Assembly (NCBI RefSeq): GCF_030388245.1
Contig: NZ_CP098360.1
Span: 726,001-790,000 of the forward strand
Source: Paracoccus sp. TOH
GTDB taxonomy: Bacteria; Pseudomonadota; Alphaproteobacteria; Rhodobacterales; Rhodobacteraceae
Direction: 5' to 3'
Length of the DNA: 64,000 nucleotides
Both the position numbers and the translations under genes were made by a program. Of the stretch, positions 18,999-26,399 are shown one piece after another. Under the pieces are notes generated by a model, which saw only the letters and a program-made list of their open reading frames with translations, was not told the origin of the DNA and did not search any database. How positions within the stretch are numbered: position 1 is the first letter of the stretch; every line of letters starts with the position of its first letter.

Positions 18999-19026
18999 AG
19001 AATATCCAAGCCGGAAGCCGGCGCAA
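18999..19026 (-). promoter_or_regulatory. Candidate pqi operon promoter
   Basis: On the minus strand TTGCGC (19026-19021) and TATTCT (19004-18999) are 16 bases apart. A start point six or seven bases downstream would fall on the ATG at 18992, consistent with the missing ribosome binding site. Confidence 0.4.
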
Positions 19027-19176
19027 GACGCCGTGCTCCAGGCCTCGATTCGCGATCGCGCCGCAAGGTTTTGCAGGCGGCGGCGGTCGGTCCGGCCGCG
19101 GGCCTTTCGGGTGAAACCAAACGATTTCAATGCGGAACCGGCCGGGGCGCGAAGGAAATATCCGGCATTTGAGCCG

Positions 19177-19208
19177 TTAACTGGAAATTAGCGCCGCCGC
19201 GCTAGACC
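19177..19208 (+). promoter_or_regulatory. CtrA-type box and -10 element upstream of motB
   Basis: TTAA-N7-TTAGC (19177-19192) is one base away from the published CtrA consensus TTAA-N7-TTAAC. Ten bases further on is TAGACC (19203-19208), placed as a -10 element. The same arrangement, with identical spacing, precedes flgE. CtrA is the alphaproteobacterial response regulator that controls flagellar genes. Confidence 0.7.
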
Positions 19209-19238
19209 TTTGCGGAAGGCAATGGAAAGGAACGGCAC

Positions 19239-20036
19239 ATGGCCGGGAACGGCGGCGGTCCTCCGATCATCATCAAGCGGATCCAGGGCGGCGGCGGCGG
19301 TCATCACGGCGGCGCCTGGAAGGTCGCCTATGCCGATTTCGTCACCGCGATGATGGCTTTCTTCCTGTTGATGTGGCTTCTGAACGCCACCACCGAAAAG
19401 CAGCGGCAGGGCCTGGCGGATTACTTCAACCCGACTATCGTGCAATCGCCGGCCAGCGGCAGCGACGGCCCCTTCGGCGGCGAGGTGCAGGATTCCACCA
19501 CCAACAGCGGCCAGGGCGCCGGTGCCTCGCGCGACACGCTGATGGCCCAGGCGCGCGAAGGCCGGGAATCCGGCTTCGACGACATGGCCCGGCATATCCA
19601 GAACCAGCTGACCGGCAGCGGCGCCGAATCCATGCAGAAGGTGAATCTGCTGCGCCATGTCGTGACCCGCATGACCGACGAGGGTCTGGTGATCGAGTTG
19701 ACCGACGTGACGGACGAGCCGCTGTTCATCGGCGACAGCGCCCAACCGACGCCGGCGATGAAGGAACTGGCCGCGATCCTTTCCGGCGTGCTCGGCCGGG
19801 TGAAGAACGAGATCGCGCTGACCGGCCATGTCCGCGCCTATCCCGAAATGCTGATCCAGTCCCCCGTCTGGGCGCTGTCGGATGCGCGCGCCCATGCGCT
19901 GCGCAACCTGCTGGAGGGGGCGGGATTCGCGCCCACGCGCATCCAGCGCGTCAGCGCCTTTGCCGACCGGCGCAATCGCTCGGTCAATCCGATGGATCCG
20001 AACAACAACCGGATCGAGGTGATTTTACTCAGATGA
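19239..20036 (+). CDS. motB: MotB-type flagellar stator protein
   Basis: A 265-residue inner-membrane protein that with MotA forms the proton channel of the flagellar stator. The single membrane helix contains WKVAYADFVTAMMAFFLLMW with the proton-carrying Asp (YADF, about residue 33), followed by the plug-like LADYFNPTIV. The C-terminal part is an OmpA-type peptidoglycan-binding domain: ALTGHVRAYP, WALSDARAHALRNLLE and NNNRIEVILLR. A Gly-rich stretch precedes the helix. A MotA gene is not adjacent. AAGGAACGGCAC before the ATG serves as ribosome binding site. It is the first gene of the flagellar block and has its own CtrA-type promoter. Confidence 0.93.
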   Translation: MAGNGGGPPIIIKRIQGGGGGHHGGAWKVAYADFVTAMMAFFLLMWLLNATTEKQRQGLADYFNPTIVQSPASGSDGPFGGEVQDSTTNSGQGAGASRDTLMAQAREGRESGFDDMARHIQNQLTGSGAESMQKVNLLRHVVTRMTDEGLVIELTDVTDEPLFIGDSAQPTPAMKELAAILSGVLGRVKNEIALTGHVRAYPEMLIQSPVWALSDARAHALRNLLEGAGFAPTRIQRVSAFADRRNRSVNPMDPNNNRIEVILLR

Positions 20037-20056
20037 CCGGCCCCGGCCGGGTGCCG

Positions 20057-20088
20057 TTAGGGGCATCTTAACCCCCGCCCGCCAGACT
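20057..20088 (+). promoter_or_regulatory. CtrA-type box and -10 element upstream of flgE
   Basis: TTAG-N7-TTAAC (20057-20072) has a perfect 3' half site of the CtrA consensus. CAGACT (20083-20088) follows after ten bases, the same spacing as before motB. The flgE ATG lies 34 bases after the -10 candidate. Confidence 0.7.
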
Positions 20089-20122
20089 TCCCCAGGAACG
20101 ACTCATACAGGGTGAAAACAGA

Positions 20123-21463
20123 ATGTCGATCTCATCTGCCCTCAGCGCCGGGGTGTCCGGGCTGGCCGCCAACTCGACCCGGCTGGCCAATATCTCGGAC
20201 AACATCGCCAATTCCAGCACCTACGGCTACAAGCGCGTGGACACCGATTTCGAAAGCATGGTGATCAACCAGGGGCGCGGCGGCGGCCTGTACACGGCGG
20301 GCGGCGTCCGCGCCACCACCTCGCGCAACGTGGACGAACGCGGCAACCTCGTCTCCACCTCGCAGCCGCTGGACATCGCCATTACCGGCCGGGGCATGCT
20401 GCCGGTGGTGAATTCCTCGACCCTGCTGTCCGGTTCGACGACGCCGCGCGACCTGGTCATGACCCGCACCGGCTCGTTCCGCCCCGATGATGAAGGCTAT
20501 CTCCGCACCACCTCGGGTCTGGTGCTGATGGGCTGGCCTGCCAATGCGGATGGCACGATTCCCGCGCAGCCGCGCGATTCCGCCACCGGCCTGCAGCCGA
20601 TCCGCATCAACCCCAGCCAGACCGCCGCAGACCCGACCACCCGCATCAACCTGGGCGTCAACCTGCCGGCCGCCGACGCCGTCGGCGGCGCCAGCGGCGA
20701 TCCGCGCGAGATGGAAGTGGAGTATTTCAACAATCTCGGCGGGTCCGAGAAGATGACCATCACTTTCACGCCCGATGTCTCCGGCACCACCGGCACCCGG
20801 TCGAACAGCTGGACGATGGAGATCCGCGATTCCGCCATCATCGACGATCCCGGCACAGCGGCCGATGAGGCGCTGATCGGCACCTATACCCTGACCTTCG
20901 ACGCAAGCCAGGCGGGCGGCGGCACCTTGGCCAGCGTGACCGCCGTCTCCGGCGGCGCCTATGACGCGACGACCGGCACCGTCACCGTATCCGGCGCCAA
21001 CGGCCCGATGACGATCAACCTGGGACGCTACGGCGACCGCCAAGGTCTCACGCAGCTCAGCACCGATTTCTCGCCCGCCAATGTCACCAAGAACGGCTCG
21101 CCGGTCGGCAACCTGACCGGGCTGGAGATCGACGAGAACGGCTATCTGCAGGCCACCTATGACACCGGCTTCACCCGCACCCTTTATCAGGTTCCGGTGG
21201 TGGATGTCCCCAACCCGAACGGACTGATCGCCATGGACAACCAGACCTACAAGGTCTCACCTGATTCGGGGGCATTCTACCTGTGGAATTCGGGCGACGG
21301 CCCCACCGGCGCCATCGCCGGCTATGCCCGCGAAGCCTCCACCACCGATGTCGCGGCCGAGCTGACCGACCTGATCCAGACCCAGCGCGCCTACACCTCG
21401 AATGCCAAGGTCATCCAGACGGTGGACGAGATGCTGCAGGAAACCGCCAATCTGAAACGCTGA
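20123..21463 (+). CDS. flgE: Flagellar hook protein FlgE
   Basis: A 446-residue hook subunit exported by the flagellar type III system. The N-terminus MSISSALSAGVSGLAANSTR and RLANISDNIANSSTYGYKRV carry the rod/hook/filament signature (N-x-x-N-x-x-T-x-G-Y-K). The C-terminal block DLIQTQRAYTSNAKVIQTVD and MLQETANLKR is the matching terminal helix. The central part has repeated beta-rich D1/D2 segments. No signal peptide is present, as expected. It follows motB by 86 bases with a separate CtrA-type promoter. Confidence 0.96.
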   Translation: MSISSALSAGVSGLAANSTRLANISDNIANSSTYGYKRVDTDFESMVINQGRGGGLYTAGGVRATTSRNVDERGNLVSTSQPLDIAITGRGMLPVVNSSTLLSGSTTPRDLVMTRTGSFRPDDEGYLRTTSGLVLMGWPANADGTIPAQPRDSATGLQPIRINPSQTAADPTTRINLGVNLPAADAVGGASGDPREMEVEYFNNLGGSEKMTITFTPDVSGTTGTRSNSWTMEIRDSAIIDDPGTAADEALIGTYTLTFDASQAGGGTLASVTAVSGGAYDATTGTVTVSGANGPMTINLGRYGDRQGLTQLSTDFSPANVTKNGSPVGNLTGLEIDENGYLQATYDTGFTRTLYQVPVVDVPNPNGLIAMDNQTYKVSPDSGAFYLWNSGDGPTGAIAGYAREASTTDVAAELTDLIQTQRAYTSNAKVIQTVDEMLQETANLKR

Positions 21464-21494
21464 CCGCGCGCGTCCCCCAGGAGCTTCCTCCCTC

Positions 21495-22952
21495 ATGAGC
21501 ATTTCCTCCGCCATTTCCAACGCCATTTCCGGGCTGACCGCGGTTTCGCGGGGGACCGAGGTCGTCTCCTCCAACATCGCGAACGCGTTGACCCCGGGCT
21601 ACGCGCGACGAGAGCTCGATCTCTCGCCGCGCCTGGCCGAGCGCGGCGGCGGCGTCGGTCTCGATGGCGTCAGCCGGGCGATCAATGCCGGGCTGCTTGC
21701 CGACAACCGCCTGGCCGAGGCGGATGTCGGCGCCTCGACCACATTGTCGACCTTCCACGCGGCGATCGAAAGGATCTTCGGCACCGGAACCGAAGCCTCG
21801 TCGCTGGGCCAGGTCCTGACAGCCTTCGATTCTGCCCTGGTTTCGGCCGCCTCGCGCCCGGAAAACGAGGTCCGGCTGGGCAACGTGCTCGGCTCCGCGA
21901 CGGATCTGGCTGACAAGCTCAACCAGATCTCGCGTGCCATCCAGACCGAGCGCTCCAGCGCCGAAGAGGCGATCCGGAAGGACGTGTCGCGCCTCGATGC
22001 CGCGCTTGGCCAAGTCGCGACGCTGAACAAGCAGATCGTCAGCCTTGCGGCGCAAGGCAAGGATGTCTCGGCGCTTGTCGACACCCGCCAGGCCGCCATC
22101 GACGGCATCGCGGAAATCGTGCCCGTCAAGGAGGTCCCACGCGAGAACGGCCGCATCGCACTGTTCACCTCGGGCGGCGCTATCCTCCTCGACGGCAGCG
22201 ATCCGGCCCGGATCACCTTCGACAGCGTGCCCGGCCTCACGCCCGAGATGACCGTCGGCAATGGCGCGCTGACCCGGCTGTCCTTCAACGGCAAGCCGTT
22301 GACCGAGGGGCAGATGACCATGTTCGGGGGCGGCACGATCGGTGCAAACTTCGCCATCCGTGACGAACTGGCCCCCGCCTGTCAGCGGCAGATCGATGCC
22401 TTCGCACGCGATCTCTATGACCGCCTGTCTGCCACCAATGTCGATCCTTCGCTGAACGCCGGCGGGCCGGGCTTTTTTACCGATGCCCAGGCCGCCTTCG
22501 ACGCGGCGCAGGAAACGGGCTTCGCCGGCCGGATTGCCGTCACGACCCGGGTGGATCCCGCAGCCGGCGGCGACTTGTGGCGGATCCGCGCCGGGATCAA
22601 CGCGGCGGGTCCTGGTAATGCGGGGGACAGCGCAGTGCTTGGCAATCTCAGCGCGGCGTTGGCGGCTTCGCGGTCGCCAGCCTCCACTGCCCTGTCACAG
22701 ACCCCACGCAGCCTGCAGACGCTCTCCGCGGAACTCTCGTCGAATGCCGCCACGAAACGCGTTCAGGCCGAGGCGACTGCCCTGCAGGACAGCACGCATC
22801 GCGTCAGCCTCCAGACCGCGCTGCTTGCGGACGGCGTGGATACTGACAAGGAAATGGAAGGCCTGCTTGCCCTGGAACGGGCCTATTCCGCCAATGCCAA
22901 GGTTTTCCAGACCGCCAACGACATGCTCGACGCCATCCTGAGGTTGACATGA
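21495..22952 (+). CDS. flgK: Flagellar hook-associated protein FlgK (HAP1)
   Basis: A 485-residue hook-filament junction protein. The N-terminal helix MSISSAISNAISGLTAVSRG with SSNIANALTPGYARRELDLS fits FlgK, and the C-terminal LALERAYSANAKVFQTANDM pairs with it, so both ends of the axial coiled coil are intact. The length is on the short side for FlgK because the variable middle domains are reduced. AGGAGCTT precedes the ATG by about 12 bases. It overlaps flgL by four bases. By eye this gene and the next two look less GC-rich at third codon positions than the flanking envelope genes. Confidence 0.93.
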   Translation: MSISSAISNAISGLTAVSRGTEVVSSNIANALTPGYARRELDLSPRLAERGGGVGLDGVSRAINAGLLADNRLAEADVGASTTLSTFHAAIERIFGTGTEASSLGQVLTAFDSALVSAASRPENEVRLGNVLGSATDLADKLNQISRAIQTERSSAEEAIRKDVSRLDAALGQVATLNKQIVSLAAQGKDVSALVDTRQAAIDGIAEIVPVKEVPRENGRIALFTSGGAILLDGSDPARITFDSVPGLTPEMTVGNGALTRLSFNGKPLTEGQMTMFGGGTIGANFAIRDELAPACQRQIDAFARDLYDRLSATNVDPSLNAGGPGFFTDAQAAFDAAQETGFAGRIAVTTRVDPAAGGDLWRIRAGINAAGPGNAGDSAVLGNLSAALAASRSPASTALSQTPRSLQTLSAELSSNAATKRVQAEATALQDSTHRVSLQTALLADGVDTDKEMEGLLALERAYSANAKVFQTANDMLDAILRLT

Positions 22953-23968
22953 CTTCCTTCAATTCAATCGGCGACCTTTCCCGCACGTTCCAGCTCCGGT
23001 TGGGCCAAAGCACGCTTAAAAGCAAGCTGGACAGCCTGACCCAGGAAATGATGACCGGCGTCAAGTCGGACATCCCCGCGGCGTTGGGCGGGGACTTGTC
23101 CCGGATTTCGCATATCGAGACGCGCCTGAAGATGCTCGACAGCTATCAGTTGAACGTCTCCGAGGCCGGGATCCAGTTCAGCGGCATGCAGACGGTGCTG
23201 GAAGGCATCCAGACCACCGTCGACGATCTGGGCCCGCAGCTGCTGAGCGAGGTCAGCAGTTCGGGGGATAATGATCTCCGGGCGCGGCTGGGTGATATCG
23301 CGCTGAGCTTCCGCTCGATGGTCGACAGCTTGAACACGAGTATCGCCGGTCGCCATGCCTTTTCCGGCAGCCGGACACAAACCGCACCGCTGGGCGATTT
23401 CGACGCCATGATGGCAGAGCTTGGCACTGCCGTGGCCGGCGCCACCAGCGCCAGCGCCATCGCCGCGCGCATCGATTCCTGGTTCGATACCCCGGCAGGC
23501 GGCGGCGGTTTCGCGGATACGATCTATCAGGGCGACGATACGGGCACCACCGAACTTGCCGTATCGCCCGATCGACGTGTCAGCATGGGCTTTACCGCGA
23601 ATTCGGCCGAGCTTCGCGACACGTTGAAAGGCATGGCGATTATGGCTTACGCCGCCGAGAACGACGCCACCATTGACGCGACCAGCTTGCGCGAGCTTTT
23701 CACCGAAGCGGGTTCGCGCCTGGTGAAAGGCAGCGTGGGGCTGATCCGGGCGCGGGCCGATCTGGGTCAGCGCCAGGCGGTCGTCGCACAGGCGCAGACC
23801 AGGAACTCGGCGGAGACGACCACTCTTTCGGTGGCTCGCACGAATTTGATCAATGCCGATCCCTACGAGACCGCAACCGCCCTGGAGGAGACCGAAGCCA
23901 GCATTCAAAGCCTCTATGCGCTGACCGCCCGACTTTCCCGGCTGAACCTGACGGATTACCTGTCATGA
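22949..23968 (+). CDS. flgL: Flagellar hook-associated protein FlgL (HAP3)
   Basis: A 339-residue flagellin-like junction protein between FlgK and the filament. The N-terminus SFNSIGDLSRTFQLRLGQST and KLDSLTQEMMTGVKSDIP matches the HAP3/flagellin D0-D1 start, and the C-terminus AQTRNSAETTTLSVARTNL with ALEETEASIQSLYALTARLS is the matching coiled-coil end. A short variable middle includes FSGSRTQTAPLGDF, common to FlgL. The start overlaps flgK and the end overlaps flgI by four bases each, so the three are translated as a coupled unit. Confidence 0.93.
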   Translation: MTSFNSIGDLSRTFQLRLGQSTLKSKLDSLTQEMMTGVKSDIPAALGGDLSRISHIETRLKMLDSYQLNVSEAGIQFSGMQTVLEGIQTTVDDLGPQLLSEVSSSGDNDLRARLGDIALSFRSMVDSLNTSIAGRHAFSGSRTQTAPLGDFDAMMAELGTAVAGATSASAIAARIDSWFDTPAGGGGFADTIYQGDDTGTTELAVSPDRRVSMGFTANSAELRDTLKGMAIMAYAAENDATIDATSLRELFTEAGSRLVKGSVGLIRARADLGQRQAVVAQAQTRNSAETTTLSVARTNLINADPYETATALEETEASIQSLYALTARLSRLNLTDYLS

Positions 23969-25065
23969 GGTTTCTGTGCTTTCTTCTGGCGCTGTTGAGC
24001 TTTGCGCAGATCAGCGCCGCGGCGCCGGTGCGCATCAAGGACCTGGCGAATATCGACGGGGTGCGCGGGAACGATCTTGTCGGTTACGGGCTTGTCGTCG
24101 GGCTCAGCGGCTCGGGTGACAGCCTGCGCAACTCGCCCTTCACCGAGGAGATCATGGCGGGCCTGCTGGAGCGGCTGGGCGTGAACGTGACGGAGGAAGC
24201 CTTCCGTCCGAAGAACGTTGCCGCCGTGATCGTTACCGCCACCCTGCCCCCTTTCGCCCGAGCCGGATCACAGATCGACGTCAATGTCGCCGCCATCGGC
24301 GATGCGAAAAGCCTGTTGGGCGGCACGCTGGTGATGACGCCGCTGAATGCCGCGGACGGAGAGATCTATGCCGTGGCCCAGGGCTCCGTCCTCGCAGGCG
24401 GTGCCGAAGCCTCGGGCGCCGCCGCTTCGGTGGTCCAGGGCGTTCCCACGACCGGAACCATACCTTCGGGCGCACGGGTGGAACGCGAGGTCGCCTTCGA
24501 TTTCTCGCAGATGACCAATCTGCGGCTAGCCCTGAGGAATCCCGATTTCACCACCGCGGCCCGCATCGAGGCGGCGATCAATCGGCAACTGGGGCGCGAT
24601 CTGGCCGAACTGGTCGATTCCGGCACGGTGGCCATCGATTCGACGGTTCTCGGCAAGGTCAATCCCGCGCGGCTGATGGGACAGATCGAGAATATCAGCG
24701 TCGAACCCGAGGCCGCGGCCAGGGTGGTGATCGACCACAAGTCCGGCACCATTGTCATGGGAGAGGATGTGCGCATCTCGCGGGTCGCCGTTTCGCAGGG
24801 CAACCTGACGCTTCGCGTCAGGGAAACGCCGGTGGTTTCTCAGCCGAATCCCTTCGCCCCGGGGGAAACGGTGGTTGTTCCCCGCACCCAGGCCGAGATC
24901 ACCCAGGAACCAGGCATCGGCTTTGCGGAAGTATCGGGAGAATCTTCGTTGTCGGATGTGGTGGCCGGGTTGAACGCCTTGGGCATCCGGCCTCGGGACA
25001 TGATCGACATCCTTAAGGCCGTCCATGCGGCAGGGGCGCTGCATGCCGAATTCATCGTGAATTGA
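23965..25065 (+). CDS. flgI: Flagellar P-ring protein FlgI
   Basis: A 366-residue periplasmic protein forming the P ring around the rod. A signal peptide (MRFLCFLLALLSFAQISAAA) precedes VRIKDLANIDGVRGNDLVGY, the family start. GYGLVVGLSGSGDSLRNSPF, then RPKNVAAVIVTATLPPFA and the conserved GSQIDVNVAAIGDAKSLLGG block follow. The C-terminus ALGIRPRDMIDILKAVHAAG with LHAEFIVN is typical. The usual companions flgA and flgH are not in the window. It ends the flagellar operon and faces carbonic anhydrase. Confidence 0.97.
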   Translation: MRFLCFLLALLSFAQISAAAPVRIKDLANIDGVRGNDLVGYGLVVGLSGSGDSLRNSPFTEEIMAGLLERLGVNVTEEAFRPKNVAAVIVTATLPPFARAGSQIDVNVAAIGDAKSLLGGTLVMTPLNAADGEIYAVAQGSVLAGGAEASGAAASVVQGVPTTGTIPSGARVEREVAFDFSQMTNLRLALRNPDFTTAARIEAAINRQLGRDLAELVDSGTVAIDSTVLGKVNPARLMGQIENISVEPEAAARVVIDHKSGTIVMGEDVRISRVAVSQGNLTLRVRETPVVSQPNPFAPGETVVVPRTQAEITQEPGIGFAEVSGESSLSDVVAGLNALGIRPRDMIDILKAVHAAGALHAEFIVN

Positions 25066-25070
25066 AGGCC

Positions 25071-25092
25071 GCCGGCCCGCCGTCGGGCCGGC
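25071..25092. terminator. Perfect hairpin between flgI and carbonic anhydrase
   Basis: GCCGGCCCG (25071-25079) pairs with CGGGCCGGC (25084-25092) around a four-base loop, five bases after the flgI stop. No T tract follows on the plus strand; on the minus strand the trailing bases are CCTTCAATTC. Placement between convergent genes suggests a bidirectional terminator. Confidence 0.45.
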
Positions 25093-25156
25093 GCAACGTC
25101 GCGATCCTGCGAGCCAGCCTGCGGATCAGGATCGGCGCCCTTGGCAGTTCCGCAGG

Positions 25157-25807
25157 TCAGACGATGGGCTCGAAGCTGTCAAGCTGGTTGTCATATTGCT
25201 CGAGCGTGCCTTCAGCGATGTCGTGCAACACGCCGTGCAGGGAAAGATTGCCGGTCTCGACCGCCGCCTTCACGAAGGGGAAGGTCAGCAGGTTCTCCAG
25301 CGAGACCAACACTGCCTGGCGTTCCAGCGCCCGGATCTGCTGATCCTCGGGCAATGCGGCCACCCGTTCGTATCCCGGCCGCAGAATATCCATCCAGCGC
25401 CCGACAAAGCTGGATTTCTGCTCGAGCTCCGGTGCGTGACCCGAGCACATGGCATGACAACCCTGCACGCCACCGCAACTCGTGTGCCCCACCACGATCA
25501 GATGCGCGACCTTCAGCGTGTTGACCGCATATTCCACCGCGGCCGAGGTACCGTGCTGCTCGCCATCCGGCGCATAGGGCGGCACAAGGTTGGCGATGTT
25601 GCGGTGAATGAAAAACTCGCCGGTATCCGCTCCGAAGATCGAGGTCACGTGCACACGCGAATCGCAGCAGGCGATGACCATGGCGCGGGGATGCTGGCCG
25701 TCCTCGGCCAGGCGGCGATACCAGACACGATTCTCGACGAAAGCCGTCGCGCGCCAGCCGTGATAGCGCTGCACCAGGTATTGCGGCAATGGACGTGCTT
25801 GTTTCAT
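25157..25807 (-). CDS. Beta-class carbonic anhydrase
   Basis: A 216-residue cytoplasmic zinc enzyme that interconverts CO2 and bicarbonate (EC 4.2.1.1). The zinc and catalytic residues are visible: ACCDSRVH (Cys ligand and the Asp-Arg dyad), then HLIVVGHTSCGGVQGC (His and Cys ligands). FFIHRNIANLVPPY and the SAAVEYAVNTLKV helix are beta-class features. The open frame continues far upstream but ATG 25807 is preceded by GAGGAA, and family similarity begins there. It is monocistronic, convergent with flgI and divergent from the Hpt-like gene. Confidence 0.95.
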   Translation of the reverse strand: MKQARPLPQYLVQRYHGWRATAFVENRVWYRRLAEDGQHPRAMVIACCDSRVHVTSIFGADTGEFFIHRNIANLVPPYAPDGEQHGTSAAVEYAVNTLKVAHLIVVGHTSCGGVQGCHAMCSGHAPELEQKSSFVGRWMDILRPGYERVAALPEDQQIRALERQAVLVSLENLLTFPFVKAAVETGNLSLHGVLHDIAEGTLEQYDNQLDSFEPIV

Positions 25808-25950
25808 TGCTTCCTCATCTACCGTTCGCGCGTTTGATAGCCGCAGATCCGATAAAGTTCGAGAGGTTTCACACGGCGCCCCTAACCTTTTCTTGATGGA
25901 TTGATGCGAGCTTGCGCAACACGGCGCGATGGCCCGAACTGGGAGAGCAC

Positions 25951-26328
25951 ATGACCAAGATTGCGTTTCTGGCCGTGGACGAGACCGTCCGCATCGACGT
26001 GCAACGGCTGGAGCAGATCGTCCGCGAACTGGGCGAGGCGACGGCGGCGCAGGTCGTCGGCAGCGCGCTGGAACAGCTTGCCTTGGCGCTGCGCCGCACC
26101 ATCGCGGCCGTCCAGCAAGACGATCCCGGCGCCGTGGCCGCCCGCGCCGACCAACTGTCGCGACTGGCCTGGCAGGTCGGGCTGGTCTCCCTGGCGGGGG
26201 TGGCGGTCGATGTCGGGGCCTGCGCCGAGCGGCGGGACCGGACCGCGCTCGGCTCGACCGCGGCAAGGCTCGAACGAATCGGCAATCGCTCGCTGACCGA
26301 GCTTTGGGACCCGATCGAGGGGGCGTGA
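25951..26328 (+). CDS. Small helical protein resembling a degenerate histidine phosphotransfer domain
   Basis: A 125-residue all-helical protein. I do not recognise it with certainty. The middle, LSRLAWQVGLVSLAGVAVDV followed by GACAERRDRTALGSTAARLE, lines up by eye with the Hpt helix pair (aHxLKGsaxxlGaxxLaxxaxxLExA), but the phosphorylatable histidine position is tryptophan and the protein contains no histidine at all. If the resemblance is real, it is a non-phosphorylatable relative that could bind response regulators or kinases. GGGAGA precedes the ATG by four bases. It lies 71 bases before pepB, which probably has its own promoter. It could equally be an unrelated four-helix protein. Confidence 0.55.
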   Translation: MTKIAFLAVDETVRIDVQRLEQIVRELGEATAAQVVGSALEQLALALRRTIAAVQQDDPGAVAARADQLSRLAWQVGLVSLAGVAVDVGACAERRDRTALGSTAARLERIGNRSLTELWDPIEGA

Positions 26329-26340
26329 TGGCAGCGACCC

Positions 26341-26368
26341 TTGCGACAGACGGTCCGGACGCTAGGCT
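26341..26368 (+). promoter_or_regulatory. Candidate pepB promoter
   Basis: TTGCGA (26341-26346) and TAGGCT (26363-26368) are 16 bases apart, right after the preceding gene and 31 bases before ATG 26400. The layout resembles the promoter candidate at 9136-9163 and supports the shorter pepB start. Confidence 0.4.
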
Positions 26369-26399
26369 GCGGACAACAGAACCGAGCACGAGCAGAGAG

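Noticed and set aside
25860..25912. CtrA-like half site between carbonic anhydrase and the Hpt-like gene
   Set aside because: CTAACC and GTTAGG fragments occur, but no TTAA partner at the seven-base spacing was found.
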